Source: JAKPCT01 sp029553165 (GTDB taxonomy: Bacteria; Bacillota; UBA4882; UBA8346). From it: a stretch of DNA of 26,106 bases. The notes beneath the pieces were generated by a model. That model was not told the DNA's origin and ran no database searches. It saw only the letters and a program-made list of their open reading frames with translations. A program made the position numbers and the translations under genes. Shown here one piece after another: positions 7,908 to 16,818 of this stretch (the stretch's first letter is position 1; each line of letters opens with the position of its first letter). The stretch lies in contig DAORZT010000040.1 in the NCBI GenBank assembly GCA_035359995.1, positions 1-26,106 of the forward strand, written 5' to 3'.

Positions 7908-8858
7908 TTAGTCAAATAAGACACTGACTGAAATATCCTGGTGAATCCGCCGGATTGCATCGCCAAGCAACGGAGCAATCGACAGCATTTTAATCTTTGG
8001 TAATGACTTTTCCGGTGACAGTGGAATCGTGTTACAAACAATGATCTCTTTGATTGATTCATGACTAAGACGGTCGATTGCCGGTGGCGAAAAGATACCA
8101 TGGGTTGTTAAAAGGTGAATCGCCGGCTTTGCGCCCCGGGCTAAAACGGTCTCAACTACTTGCATGATACTGCCGGCAGTATCAACCATATCATCAATGA
8201 TGATCGGTGTTTTATCCTTAACATCGCCAATAAAGAAGGTTGCTTCGGCAACATTCGGTGCCGGTCTTCGCTTATACATAACTCCTAAAGGCATGTCCAA
8301 ACGGGCGGCCAGTTTTTCGGCTTTTTTGACACTTCCGGCATCAGGAGCAACAATTACACCATCAGAGATATTTTTTTCTTTAATATATTGGGCTAACATT
8401 GGTAAAGCTGTCATATGATCTACTGGAATATTAAAGAACCCTTGGATTGCCGGAGCATGTAAATCCATTGTAATCACTCGATCAGCACCGACAGTCGAAA
8501 TAATATCAGCGAGCATTCGGGCAGTAATCGGTTCCCGTGGCGCGGTTTTCTTCTCCTGACGGGAATAACAGTAATATGGAATTACAGCAGTGATTCGTCC
8601 GGCGGAGGCTCTTTTTAAGGCATCAATCATAATCAACATTTCCATAATGTGATCATTGATATTGTTGCCGGAGAAAGATTGAACGATAAAAACATCGGAA
8701 CCACGAATACTCTCTTTAAACATAACGTGGATTTCGCCATTGGCAAAGCGTGAAATATTAACTACCCCAAGTCTAATTCCTAAGTAATCAGCAATTTCCT
8801 GGCCTAATTGTGGGTTGGAGGTTCCACAAAAAAGTTTCATCGGACCGTATTGCGACAA
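7908..8858 (-). CDS. prs: Ribose-phosphate pyrophosphokinase (PRPP synthase)
   Basis: A cytoplasmic enzyme making phosphoribosyl pyrophosphate from ribose 5-phosphate and ATP for nucleotide, histidine and tryptophan synthesis. The 316 residues fit the family length of about 315. Motifs seen: the ATP-binding PYYCYSRQEKK (about 94-105), DLHA (132-135), the flexible catalytic loop KRRPAPN (196-202) and the PRPP loop DDMVDTAGS (222-230). The start is a TTG at 8858. A GTG five codons earlier is part of the GTGGAGGTG SD stretch itself and cannot be the start. It lies downstream of rpmB on the same strand, beyond rpmB's terminator. Confidence 0.95.
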   Translation of the reverse strand: MSQYGPMKLFCGTSNPQLGQEIADYLGIRLGVVNISRFANGEIHVMFKESIRGSDVFIVQSFSGNNINDHIMEMLIMIDALKRASAGRITAVIPYYCYSRQEKKTAPREPITARMLADIISTVGADRVITMDLHAPAIQGFFNIPVDHMTALPMLAQYIKEKNISDGVIVAPDAGSVKKAEKLAARLDMPLGVMYKRRPAPNVAEATFFIGDVKDKTPIIIDDMVDTAGSIMQVVETVLARGAKPAIHLLTTHGIFSPPAIDRLSHESIKEIIVCNTIPLSPEKSLPKIKMLSIAPLLGDAIRRIHQDISVSVLFD

Positions 8859-8931
8859 CGAGTACACCTCCACATTTACAATAATTTTTATGATGTTGCC
8901 TTAAAGTAAAATATAGGGATTTTAAATCATA

Positions 8932-8956
8932 AATAAAAAAGACCCGTAGGTCTTCT
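8932..8956 (-). terminator. Intrinsic terminator after rpmB
   Basis: On the minus strand, AAGACC and GGTCTT enclose a TACG tetraloop (8954-8939) followed by a T-run. It separates rpmB from prs. Confidence 0.85.
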
Positions 8957-8959
8957 TTT

Positions 8960-9151
8960 TCAGACAGCTCTTTGAATCTTGTTGGAACGTAAGCAACGGG
9001 AACATACACGTATTTTCTTGGTAGCACCATCAACAACAGCTTTAACGGAACGTATATTTGCTTTCCAACGGCGATGAGTCTTGATATTTGAATGGCTTAC
9101 CAAATTACCCGTTTGATAATCTTTACCACAGACAAAGCAACGATTTGCCAA
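8960..9151 (-). CDS. rpmB: Large ribosomal subunit protein bL28
   Basis: A 63-residue ribosomal protein bL28 that binds 23S rRNA. MANRCFVCGK, the THRRWKANI core and RVCSRCLRS are typical. Cys5, Cys8, Cys50 and Cys53 form a zinc-ribbon set, so this is the zinc-binding (C+) form. It starts at a TTG with GGAGGTG correctly placed upstream. Its position divergent from yloU-fakA is the common Firmicutes arrangement. Confidence 0.96.
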   Translation of the reverse strand: MANRCFVCGKDYQTGNLVSHSNIKTHRRWKANIRSVKAVVDGATKKIRVCSRCLRSNKIQRAV

Positions 9152-9190
9152 CTAAAACACCTCCATCTAACATGCGCTGCAAACAAAAAC

Positions 9191-9219
9191 ATTTTATCAT
9201 AAACTCTAATATCTGGCAA
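9191..9219 (-). promoter_or_regulatory. Promoter of rpmB
   Basis: On the minus strand TTGCCA (9219-9214), a 17-nt spacer and TAAAAT (9196-9191), 40 nt before the start codon. Confidence 0.65.
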
Positions 9220-9441
9220 GTATAACTTCGATTATAATTTTTAATGTATGAACAAAATAAACTTAACATAATTTATTTGGGGAGGATTTTTTTACAAAAA
9301 ACCGAAATATTTAAATGTTTGATTTAATTAACAGTAGCTTAATTAATTGGAAGACCGGTTGAAAGTGATTGCCGGATATTGCAGGAAAAAATATTTTTTT
9401 CGCGAATTTGTTTCTCAATTTGAAATTAAGGAGGAGCCATA

Positions 9442-9819
9442 GTGTCAAAAAAGGCAAGTGCAACTAAAGAAAATTTAGGGGCGATCAATATTTCACCTCA
9501 TGCTATCGCTTTAGTAGCTGGAATAGCAACATTGCAATGTTTTGGAGTAGTGGGTATGGCTTCCCGAAATATTCAGGATGGCATCTCTGAACTTTTAACC
9601 GGTAAAGACAATCTGACAAAAGGGATTGAAGTTATTATCGATGATGATCGGGTGATCGTTGACTTATATATTATCGTGGAATATGGAGTACGGATCCGGG
9701 AAGTTGCTCATAACGTAATTGAAAATGTTAAATACGCCATCGAGACTCAAATGGGACTGCAAACTTTGAAAGTAAATGTTATTGTTCAAGGAGTAAGAAC
9801 TGAGAAAATCAATTCATAA
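9442..9819 (+). CDS. yloU: Asp23/Gls24 family envelope stress protein, YloU-like
   Basis: A 125-residue member of the Asp23/Gls24 (DUF322) family, matching B. subtilis YloU in length and place. The opening GAINISPHAIALVAGIAT and the central DRVIVDLYIIVEYGVRI are characteristic. Family members are linked to cell-envelope homeostasis and some are membrane-tethered, though this copy has no membrane segment. The start is GTG at 9442 with GGAGGAG upstream. The stop overlaps the opening of the fakA frame, and the pairing with fakA is conserved across Firmicutes. Its 290-bp upstream gap from rpmB is AT-rich and has no promoter I can place with confidence. Confidence 0.9.
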   Translation: MSKKASATKENLGAINISPHAIALVAGIATLQCFGVVGMASRNIQDGISELLTGKDNLTKGIEVIIDDDRVIVDLYIIVEYGVRIREVAHNVIENVKYAIETQMGLQTLKVNVIVQGVRTEKINS

Positions 9820-9848
9820 TGATTAATGGATTAGAGGGGGTTAAAACT

Positions 9849-11489
9849 TTGCAGTCAGCTGCACTTGATAGTTTATTATTAAGAGAAATGATGGCTTCTG
9901 CAACAGCTTCTATTTATCTTCATAAAGCCGATGTTGATGCTTTGAACGTCTTTCCTGTCCCGGACGGAGATACCGGTACCAATATGTATTTAACTTTTCA
10001 ATCTGCCTATAAAGAAGTATGTAATAACCCGTCGCAAAATGTCCTTGAACTGTTGGAATCAGCGGCTTACGGCGCTTTAATGGGAGCCAGAGGAAACAGT
10101 GGTGTAATAGTCTCGCAATTCTTCAGAGGTTTTGTTAAAGCGCTTCCTAAAGACACCAAACAATTTACCAGTAAAGAGATTGCTTTGGGCATCAATGGAG
10201 CTGCTAATATGGCCTTTCGGGCGGTAAGGCGGCCGGTTGAAGGGACCATTTTGACGGTTATCAAAGAGATGGCCAAATATTCAATGGCGAATGTTGATAA
10301 CAATATTTCGCTGAAGGAATATGTCAATAATATTTACCAGCATGCCGTAGAAGTATTGGCTAAAACCCCGGAGATGCTGCCGGTTTTAAAACAGGCTGGA
10401 GTGGTCGATGCCGGTGGCCAAGGTTTAGTTTATTATATCAAAGGAATTATCCAGTATTTAAATGGTGAAAAGGTCGACTTAGAGACGATTAATTCAATTG
10501 ATCAAACAAAAAAAGTTACTAATGTTACATCATATACTGAGAATGAGTTGTTGCCGGAGGGCGAGATTAATTTTCAGTATTGTACGGAATTTATCTTAAA
10601 AGGCAAAAATTTAGATTTAGAACACATTAAAAACCATTTAAATCCTCATGGCGACTGCCTCTTAGTAGTTGGAGACGAAAATACGGTTAAGATCCATCTG
10701 CATACCAATAATCCGGGTATCGTCCTTGATTTTGCAGTTGGATTAGGTGAATTATTTGAAATTCAAATTCACAACATGATTGAACAGAGTAAGGAACGAT
10801 TAGCGAAGTTAGCGCATGAAGATGGTGATGATGAACAGGTAGCAATCGTTGCGATTGCTACAGGAGACGGGCTGGAACGAATTTTTAAGAGTCTGGGAGT
10901 CAAATATGTGGTTAATGGTGGTCAAACCATGAATCCCAGCATTGAGGAGCTGGCTAAGGCTGTTTCTTCATTAAAAGCCGCAAATGTTATTTTATTGCCC
11001 AATAACAGTAATATCATTATGACTGCCAATCATGTGCATGAAATTGTCTCGAAAAAGGTACATGTTATTCCGACGCGGACGATACCGGAAGGATTAGCAG
11101 CATTGGTAAGTTATAATTCTGAATCCGGTTTGGAAGATAATATCGCCAAAATAACTGAAAAAGTTGAACAGGTAATTTCAGGAGAGATAACATATTCGGT
11201 CCGTAGTGTCCAAATTGGTGAGCTTGATATCAGCCAAGGCGATGTCATTGGCTTGGTTGATGGCGAGATTGTGACCTATGGGACTGTCCCCGAAGACGTG
11301 ATCAAAAATACTTTAAAACGGATTCCGCAAGTTAATGGTAGTTTGGTCTCGATCTATTATGGTTCCGATGTCCCTACTGCTGCGGCGCAAGAATTGTTAA
11401 ATCAGCTGGAACAGGAATTTCCGGAGGCGGAATTTGAGTTGTATTATGGTGGTCAACCTTTGTATTATTATCTGTTTTCAGTTGAATAA
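9849..11489 (+). CDS. fakA: Fatty acid kinase catalytic subunit FakA (DAK2/DhaL domain, YloV)
   Basis: A 546-residue cytoplasmic kinase that phosphorylates fatty acids held by a FakB/DegV partner, feeding acyl-phosphate into phospholipid synthesis. The N-terminal DhaL-type nucleotide domain shows NVFPVPDGDTGTNM (33-46, Mg-ADP-binding aspartates), ARGNSGVIVSQ (about 80), RPVEGTIL (about 128) and VDAGGQGLVYY (about 185). The rest is the middle domain and the C-terminal DegV-like part ending in YYGGQPLYYYLFSVE. TTG at 9849 is the likely start: AGAGGGGG sits 8 nt upstream and the protein then lines up with family N-termini. An ATG ten codons earlier overlaps the yloU stop and lacks an SD. The next gene is a DegV protein, its expected partner. 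Confidence 0.93.
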   Translation: MQSAALDSLLLREMMASATASIYLHKADVDALNVFPVPDGDTGTNMYLTFQSAYKEVCNNPSQNVLELLESAAYGALMGARGNSGVIVSQFFRGFVKALPKDTKQFTSKEIALGINGAANMAFRAVRRPVEGTILTVIKEMAKYSMANVDNNISLKEYVNNIYQHAVEVLAKTPEMLPVLKQAGVVDAGGQGLVYYIKGIIQYLNGEKVDLETINSIDQTKKVTNVTSYTENELLPEGEINFQYCTEFILKGKNLDLEHIKNHLNPHGDCLLVVGDENTVKIHLHTNNPGIVLDFAVGLGELFEIQIHNMIEQSKERLAKLAHEDGDDEQVAIVAIATGDGLERIFKSLGVKYVVNGGQTMNPSIEELAKAVSSLKAANVILLPNNSNIIMTANHVHEIVSKKVHVIPTRTIPEGLAALVSYNSESGLEDNIAKITEKVEQVISGEITYSVRSVQIGELDISQGDVIGLVDGEIVTYGTVPEDVIKNTLKRIPQVNGSLVSIYYGSDVPTAAAQELLNQLEQEFPEAEFELYYGGQPLYYYLFSVE

Positions 11490-11537
11490 TAAATGCGAGA
11501 ATGGGTAATTGGCGGATTTATTTTAAGGAGTGAGTTA

Positions 11538-12383
11538 ATGGCAATCCATGTTGTAACTGACAGTAGTTCCGATATTCCCAGTAAGTTAGCCAGCGAATAT
11601 CAGATAGGGATCGTCCCATTAAATGTACATTTTGGAGAAGAAGTCTTCAAAGATGGAGTTGATATTTGGAGCGAAGAATTTTACCATCGGTTAAAAAATG
11701 AACAGGCTGTTCCTAATACTTCACAGCCGGCACCGGGTGAATTTCTGAAAGTATATCAAACGATTGCCAAACCGGGAGATACAATCATCTCGATTCATAT
11801 TTCCGGCGAAATGAGTGGTGCCGTAAATTCGGCGCGAATTGCCGCTGAGATGTTAGGGGATGAATACCAGGTTATAGTGATTGATTCACGTTTTGTGTCG
11901 ATGGTTTTAGGGTTGATCGCCATCAGAGCGGCCAAGCTGGCAGCTTTGGGTGGCGGACTGGAAGAAATCCTTGCTGCGGTTGACAGATGTAAAGAAGAGA
12001 TTGCCGTTTATTTTACCGTTGATTCATTAGAACATCTTGCCCGGACCGGTCGCATCGGAAAAGCGACTGCGTTTTTGGGTGGTCTATTAAATATCAAACC
12101 GATACTGGGAATCTCTGGCGGCGTGATCGTCCCGATCGAAAAGATCAGGGGTAACTTCCAAAAAGTAGCGCAACAGATGGTAGGAAAACTTTCTGAAGAA
12201 TTCGGTGATCGTCTCTTAGAAGTGAGTATTATCCATACCGAATTACCGGATATGGTAACGGTTTTAAAACAAGAAGCCGAAAAATCTCTGCAAATCGATC
12301 ATTTTCATAATAGTATAATTGGTCCGATTGTGGGAACTCATGCCGGGCCTTTTACAATTGGAATAGTTGCGTTGCCATTATGA
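11538..12383 (+). CDS. degV: DegV family fatty acid-binding protein (FakB-like)
   Basis: A 281-residue DegV-family protein that should bind a fatty acid and present its carboxylate to FakA. The opening VTDSSSDIP (5-13), the TSQPAPGEF segment (about residues 60-68, ligand-contact region) and ARTGRIGKATAFLGGLLNIKPIL are diagnostic. Start: ATG at 11538 with AAGGAGTG upstream. An in-frame ATG 45 nt earlier gives an extension without SD or homology. Direct adjacency to fakA supports a FakA-FakB pair, and the stop overlaps rsmD by 4 nt (ATGA), implying translational coupling. Confidence 0.92.
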   Translation: MAIHVVTDSSSDIPSKLASEYQIGIVPLNVHFGEEVFKDGVDIWSEEFYHRLKNEQAVPNTSQPAPGEFLKVYQTIAKPGDTIISIHISGEMSGAVNSARIAAEMLGDEYQVIVIDSRFVSMVLGLIAIRAAKLAALGGGLEEILAAVDRCKEEIAVYFTVDSLEHLARTGRIGKATAFLGGLLNIKPILGISGGVIVPIEKIRGNFQKVAQQMVGKLSEEFGDRLLEVSIIHTELPDMVTVLKQEAEKSLQIDHFHNSIIGPIVGTHAGPFTIGIVALPL

Positions 12384-12925
12384 GAGTGATCACTGGAAAA
12401 TACCGGGGCCGCTCGTTAAACGGGCCAAAACACCAAGGTCTCCGTCCTACGTCAGATCGGGTCCGGGAATCGTTGTTTAACATTATTGGCCCCAAAATTA
12501 ATGAGGCAGCGGTACTTGATTTATTTGCAGGGACAGGCGCAATTGGGATTGAGGCCCTCAGTCGGGGGGCGAACAGTGTAGTCTTTAATGATCACAATCA
12601 GCAAAGTATCAAACTGATCAAAAAAAATCTGGAATTTGTTGACCCTAACGATCAGTATCGAATCTTACACACTTCAGCTGCAAATGCCCTTGAGATACTG
12701 TACAGGGAAGGGTTGAAATTTGACATCATCTTTTTAGATCCCCCATTTGCGGCAGGAATTTTAGATGATACAATAAAACTGATTGCTGATTATCATCTGT
12801 TGCAACAAGATGGTATTTTGATTGTCGAACATCCTAAAAAATTAACTATTGATGTAAATCAATTTCAAGTTGCAAAAGTGAGAAACTACGGCGATGTCAG
12901 TCTGACATTGTTAATAAATCAGTAA
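12380..12925 (+). CDS. rsmD: 16S rRNA (guanine966-N2)-methyltransferase
   Basis: A 181-residue SAM-dependent methyltransferase of the RsmD family, which modifies G966 of 16S rRNA. It shows the N-terminal RVITGKYRGR, the PTSDRVRESLFNI block, the SAM-binding motif DLFAGTGAIGIEALSRGA (from about residue 46) and the catalytic DPPF (about 120). The length matches the family. It overlaps degV by 4 nt and is followed 37 nt later by coaD, a pairing common in many bacteria. Confidence 0.95.
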   Translation: MRVITGKYRGRSLNGPKHQGLRPTSDRVRESLFNIIGPKINEAAVLDLFAGTGAIGIEALSRGANSVVFNDHNQQSIKLIKKNLEFVDPNDQYRILHTSAANALEILYREGLKFDIIFLDPPFAAGILDDTIKLIADYHLLQQDGILIVEHPKKLTIDVNQFQVAKVRNYGDVSLTLLINQ

Positions 12926-12962
12926 TTTTAATATTAATGGCGTATCTAGTGAGGTTATTAAA

Positions 12963-13466
12963 ATGACAAAAAGAAATACTACCAAAGCAGTATGTCCGGG
13001 GAGTTTTGATCCGATAACCAAAGGACATCTGGATATCATTGAGCGGGCTGCGGAATTATTCCCATCGGTTGTGGTTGGAGTTTTAGAAAATCCCAGTAAA
13101 AAACCGTTGTTTACCTTGGAAGAACGGGTTCGGCTGATCAACAATGCAATTGCTCACCTTGATAACGTTGAGGTAACCTGTTTCAGCGGTTTACTGGTCG
13201 ATTTTGTAAATAAAGTGAATGGTAATTTGATTGTTAAAGGTTTACGGGCGATCTCCGATTTTGAGATTGAATTTCAAATGGCTTTAAATAATAAACGGTT
13301 ATCACCGGAGATTGAAACGATGTTCATGATGACAAAAAACGAATACTCCTTTCTAAGCTCCAGTATGGTTAAGGAGATTGCCAGGTATGGTGGAGACATC
13401 CATGATCTGGTTACCCCTGAAGTTGAACAAGCCTTAAAACAGAAGTTTTCTGTTTCAGATAAATAA
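12963..13466 (+). CDS. coaD: Phosphopantetheine adenylyltransferase
   Basis: A 167-residue enzyme of coenzyme A synthesis that joins 4'-phosphopantetheine and ATP to dephospho-CoA. GSFDP (13-17) and TKGH (19-22) form the nucleotidyltransferase HxGH-type signature, and SSSMVKEIARYGGD (about 131-145) is the conserved C-terminal ATP-binding block. The length is typical. GTGAGG precedes the ATG. It lies between rsmD and a coiled-coil gene in the same direction. Confidence 0.95.
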   Translation: MTKRNTTKAVCPGSFDPITKGHLDIIERAAELFPSVVVGVLENPSKKPLFTLEERVRLINNAIAHLDNVEVTCFSGLLVDFVNKVNGNLIVKGLRAISDFEIEFQMALNNKRLSPEIETMFMMTKNEYSFLSSSMVKEIARYGGDIHDLVTPEVEQALKQKFSVSDK

Positions 13467-13492
13467 ATTAAGATTAAGCCTAGGAGAAATAA

Positions 13493-13951
13493 ATGTCGAA
13501 GATGAATTTATTAGTGCTTTTGGAACGCTTAGAAGAATTAACGTCAGACAATTTTCAATTTGCGGGAAAGATCCTGATTGACCGCGAAGAGATGGAAGAA
13601 TTAATCGAAAAAATCAAGATTGCGTTACCTGAAGAAGTGAAACAAGCTGAATGGGTCAGCAGGGAAAAGGAACGTTACCTCTTACAAGCGCAGGAAGAAG
13701 CCAAACGAATAATCAAAGAAGCAGAAAATTATGCTGAAGAATTAATCCGTCAAGATCGGATCTTGATTAAAGCGGAAGAAGAGGCGCGGCGAATTATTAA
13801 TGAAGCCAAAATGATGGCTGAGGATATTGAAACCGAAGCTCATAATTATGCGCATCGAATAATGAAACAACTTGAAGACAATCTGGACCGGGCTTTAAAG
13901 ATCGTCAGGCAGGGGCGTGAAGAACTTTATAATATTGAGGAATCAAATTGA
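13493..13951 (+). CDS. Coiled-coil protein of unknown function
   Basis: A 152-residue soluble protein. After a short N-terminal helix (LLVLLERLEELTSD) almost the whole chain from about residue 45 to 140 is charged heptad-like sequence full of Glu, Ala, Lys and Arg (AQEEAKRIIKEAENYAEEL, AEEEARRIINEAKMMAEDI), a long coiled coil resembling DivIVA, ATP-synthase b-subunit and similar scaffolds. No membrane segment or cysteine is present. Genes like this follow coaD in several Firmicutes, but I know of no established function. ATG with AGGAGA upstream. It probably belongs to the coaD transcript. Confidence 0.8.
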   Translation: MSKMNLLVLLERLEELTSDNFQFAGKILIDREEMEELIEKIKIALPEEVKQAEWVSREKERYLLQAQEEAKRIIKEAENYAEELIRQDRILIKAEEEARRIINEAKMMAEDIETEAHNYAHRIMKQLEDNLDRALKIVRQGREELYNIEESN

Positions 13952-13990
13952 GTTTCAGTTTGGGACAACTCTGTTTCTGGGGGTAGACGA

Positions 13991-14683
13991 ATGAAGAAGA
14001 TCTCAATAGCGCTTGATGGTCCGGCAGGTTCGGGGAAAAGTACGGTTGCGAAGTTAGTTGCACAGAAATTTGATTATATTTATATTGATACCGGCGCAAT
14101 GTATCGGGCAATAACCCTGAAAGCATTGCAACAAAACGTTGATTTAAGCAATGAAAGGCAATTAGTAGACTTAGCCGAGCAATCCGATATTCAACTGCAA
14201 TACCTTTGGGAAGACGGCCAGTCAATCCTACATACTATTTTGGATGGACTTGATGTCAGTGAAGCAATCAGAAGCATTGAGGTTACAAATAATGTTTCAG
14301 TTGTAGCTTCAGTAGCCGGAGTCAGGGACGCAATGGTCAGGCTGCAACAGGCGATGGCCCAATCCGGTGGTGTGGTAATGGATGGCCGGGATATCGGTAC
14401 TGTGGTTTTACCAAACGCAGAGTTGAAGATCTTTCTGACCGCCTCGGTTGAAGAGCGGGGCAAAAGACGCTGGCTTGAACTGAAACAAAAAGGGATCGAT
14501 GTCGACTTGGCCGAGTTGATTGAGCAGATCAAGAAACGTGATTTTATTGATAGTAATCGTGAGGTCAATCCGTTACGTCAAGCAGAAGATGCATTATTAC
14601 TTGATACAACCGAAATGACCCTTGAGGCTGTAGTTGAGCGGATCGTTAACTTGGCTAAGGAAAAAGGCGCAGTCCTTAAATAG
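13991..14683 (+). CDS. cmk: Cytidylate kinase
   Basis: A 230-residue NMP kinase that phosphorylates CMP and dCMP with ATP. It shows the P-loop GPAGSGKS (10-17), IDTGAMYRA (about 32-40), the CMP-binding DGRDIGTVV (about 130-138) and the lid region with RDFIDSNREVNPL. GGGGGT precedes the ATG. In many Firmicutes cmk is followed by plsC and then ispH and an S1 gene; here plsC is absent and ispH follows 25 nt later. Confidence 0.95.
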   Translation: MKKISIALDGPAGSGKSTVAKLVAQKFDYIYIDTGAMYRAITLKALQQNVDLSNERQLVDLAEQSDIQLQYLWEDGQSILHTILDGLDVSEAIRSIEVTNNVSVVASVAGVRDAMVRLQQAMAQSGGVVMDGRDIGTVVLPNAELKIFLTASVEERGKRRWLELKQKGIDVDLAELIEQIKKRDFIDSNREVNPLRQAEDALLLDTTEMTLEAVVERIVNLAKEKGAVLK

Positions 14684-14708
14684 TTGTCGAAAATGAGGTT
14701 GATAAATT

Positions 14709-15563
14709 TTGCAAATAATAATTGCCAAATCGGCAGGTTTTTGCTTTGGTGTCCGACGGGCTTTAGAACTGGTTGAAGCGGCGCTGAATGCTGAGGAAAA
14801 GAGTCCAATCTTCAGTTTGGGTCCTCTAATCCATAATCCAACTGTCGTAAAAGGATTGGAAGCGAAAGGTTTGCATGTTGTCAATCAAATTGAAGAAGTA
14901 CCGGAGGGAAGAGTAGTAATTCGTTCTCATGGTGTTGGTCCGGGTATCTACCAGTACGCTAAAGAAAAAAACCTAGAGGTTATTGATGCTACTTGTCCTT
15001 TTGTCAAAAATGTTCACCAACTGGCTGTACTCTTAAAAAAAGAAGGGTATCAGCTTATTATTATAGGGGAACGGGAACATGCCGAAGTTAAGGGTGTCCT
15101 TGATTCGGCAGCCGGAGAGGCGTTGATTGTCAGTAGTCCTACAGAACTTGAGCAAATGAATTTAGAATTAAAAGTAGGGATCATCAGCCAAACAACTCAA
15201 GATATCAATAATTTCCAACAGATAGTCTGTCAAATAGTCAAACGTACCAAGGAATGCCGGGTATTTAATACCATCTGTCTGGCGACTTCGAAACGCCAAC
15301 AGGAAGTGGCGGAACTCAGTAAACAGGTTGATTTAGTGATCGTTGTCGGCGGTAAAAACTCTGCCAATACATGCCGGTTAGCCGAAATTGCTGCTAATAA
15401 CGGAACATTAACCTACCATGTTGAATCGGCAGCCGAGCTTCAGACCGACTGGTTTCAAGATAAAAAGGTAGTTGGAATCACTGCAGGAGCATCTACACCC
15501 GACAGTCAAATAAATGCAGTTGTTGAAAAAATCAAATCTTTAGGAGGTATTATTAGTGACTGA
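14709..15563 (+). CDS. ispH: 4-hydroxy-3-methylbut-2-enyl diphosphate reductase
   Basis: A 284-residue iron-sulfur enzyme, the last step of the MEP isoprenoid pathway, giving IPP and DMAPP. The cluster cysteines are in place: Cys12 (AGFCFGV), Cys96 (DATCPFV) and Cys190 (NTICLAT). Substrate-binding His42, His74 and His124 sit in the family motifs NP, SHG and HAEV. The start is TTG at 14709 with GAGGT upstream. The 3' end overlaps the S1 gene by 8 nt, a coupling seen in many Firmicutes, where IspH and S1 are even fused in some lineages. Confidence 0.95.
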   Translation: MQIIIAKSAGFCFGVRRALELVEAALNAEEKSPIFSLGPLIHNPTVVKGLEAKGLHVVNQIEEVPEGRVVIRSHGVGPGIYQYAKEKNLEVIDATCPFVKNVHQLAVLLKKEGYQLIIIGEREHAEVKGVLDSAAGEALIVSSPTELEQMNLELKVGIISQTTQDINNFQQIVCQIVKRTKECRVFNTICLATSKRQQEVAELSKQVDLVIVVGGKNSANTCRLAEIAANNGTLTYHVESAAELQTDWFQDKKVVGITAGASTPDSQINAVVEKIKSLGGIISD

Positions 15564-16731
15564 TGTTTTAAAAACAGAAAATACAAATGAGGAACAGTTT
15601 GACATGAATCTGGCCGAAGACCGGTTTCAGTACTTATCGAAGGGTCAAATAGTTGAAGCAACCGTAATCCTGGTCAAAGATGGGGAGGTTTTTGTAGATA
15701 TCGGCGGAAAGTCCGATTTGGTCATTCCCCTCGAAGAATTAACCAGTAAGCCGGTTAGTTCAGCTAAAGAGGTTGTTCAGGTTGGCGATAAAATCAAAGC
15801 AATGGTCGTCAAAATTGGTGATGATGATGGGATCCTGCTCTCAAGAAAAAGAATTGAACAAGAAGAAGTCTGGGATTTGCTTGAAACGGTTTATCAAAAT
15901 CAAACCCCGGTTGATGCCTATGTTGATGAAGTTGTTAAAGGCGGTTTAAGTGTTCGAATAAACGGTCTGAAAGGATTTATGCCTGCTTCACAATCAAGTC
16001 TGGGATTCGTAAAAGATTTAGCTGATTTTGTCGGTCAGACTTATCAAGTGAAGATCATTGAGTTCGATCGTTCGAAGAGGCGAATCGTTGTTTCCCGCCG
16101 GGTAATCCTGGAAGTCGAAAAGTTGGCAGCTGAAAGTAGTTTTTATCAAAATATTACTGAAGGACAGCGTCAAACCGGTAAAGTTACCAGGATAACTGAC
16201 TTTGGAGCGTTTGTAGATCTCGGTTCCGGAATTGAAGGTTTAATTCATATTTCCGAACTAAGCTGGTATCGGGTTAAATCCGTAAAAGATGTTTTAAAAG
16301 AGGGTGATCAGGTAGAAGTCCTGATAACCAAGATTGACCAAGCCAATAAAAAGATCTCTTTATCATTAAAACAAGTTCAAAACCATCCTTGGGATGAAAA
16401 GATTAAAAACTTTGAAGAAGGAAAAGTCTATCAAGGAGTAGTTGTCAAACTTGAATCTTTTGGAGCGTTTATTCGTCTGACCGATGGTATTGAGGGCTTG
16501 GCTCACGTATCACAAATCTCCGAAAAACGAATCAGTAAGCCAGATGAAGTTTTAACTGTCGGCGCTGAAGTACAAGCCAAGATCATCAAGATTGATTATG
16601 AAAACCGTAAAGTAGCATTAAGTCTTAAACAAGTAACCGAAGATAAAGTTGACTCAGAGATTAGCCAATTCCTCGATCAACAAGAGGATAAACCGATCAC
16701 TCAAAGTATTGGGGATTTGATTAACAAATAA
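15556..16731 (+). CDS. rpsA: S1-domain RNA-binding protein, ribosomal protein bS1 homologue
   Basis: A 391-residue protein with four S1 (OB-fold) RNA-binding domains at about 30-100, 113-183, 203-272 and 288-357. The last two are the best conserved (TDFGAFVDLGSGIEGLIHIS and ESFGAFIRLTDGIEGLAHVS). This is the short Firmicutes-type bS1, which lacks the two extra domains of E. coli S1, and may act in translation or RNA metabolism rather than as a true ribosome component. The start is GTG at 15556, 8 nt inside ispH, with TAGGAGGTAT correctly spaced. A strong terminator follows. Confidence 0.92.
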   Translation: MTDVLKTENTNEEQFDMNLAEDRFQYLSKGQIVEATVILVKDGEVFVDIGGKSDLVIPLEELTSKPVSSAKEVVQVGDKIKAMVVKIGDDDGILLSRKRIEQEEVWDLLETVYQNQTPVDAYVDEVVKGGLSVRINGLKGFMPASQSSLGFVKDLADFVGQTYQVKIIEFDRSKRRIVVSRRVILEVEKLAAESSFYQNITEGQRQTGKVTRITDFGAFVDLGSGIEGLIHISELSWYRVKSVKDVLKEGDQVEVLITKIDQANKKISLSLKQVQNHPWDEKIKNFEEGKVYQGVVVKLESFGAFIRLTDGIEGLAHVSQISEKRISKPDEVLTVGAEVQAKIIKIDYENRKVALSLKQVTEDKVDSEISQFLDQQEDKPITQSIGDLINK

Positions 16732-16763
16732 TCTTAAGGTTCAAAGTACTGTTTGCCAGCGAG

Positions 16764-16803
16764 GCTGTCCGCAAAATATCGAGATTTTGCGGACAGCTTT
16801 TTT
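16764..16803 (+). terminator. Strong intrinsic terminator after the S1 gene
   Basis: A perfect 14-bp stem, GCTGTCCGCAAAAT (16764-16777) with ATTTTGCGGACAGC (16784-16797), 6-nt loop, followed by seven T. It ends the long housekeeping run. Confidence 0.95.
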
Positions 16804-16818
16804 GTTTTTTGAGTATCA

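Noticed and set aside
9281..9340. SD-like GGGGAGG in the rpmB-yloU gap, possible tiny gene
   Set aside because: All three frames after it close within about 15 codons without a standard start codon.
9819..9848. Earlier ATG for fakA overlapping the yloU stop
   Set aside because: No SD; the TTG at 9849 has one and gives a family-like N-terminus.
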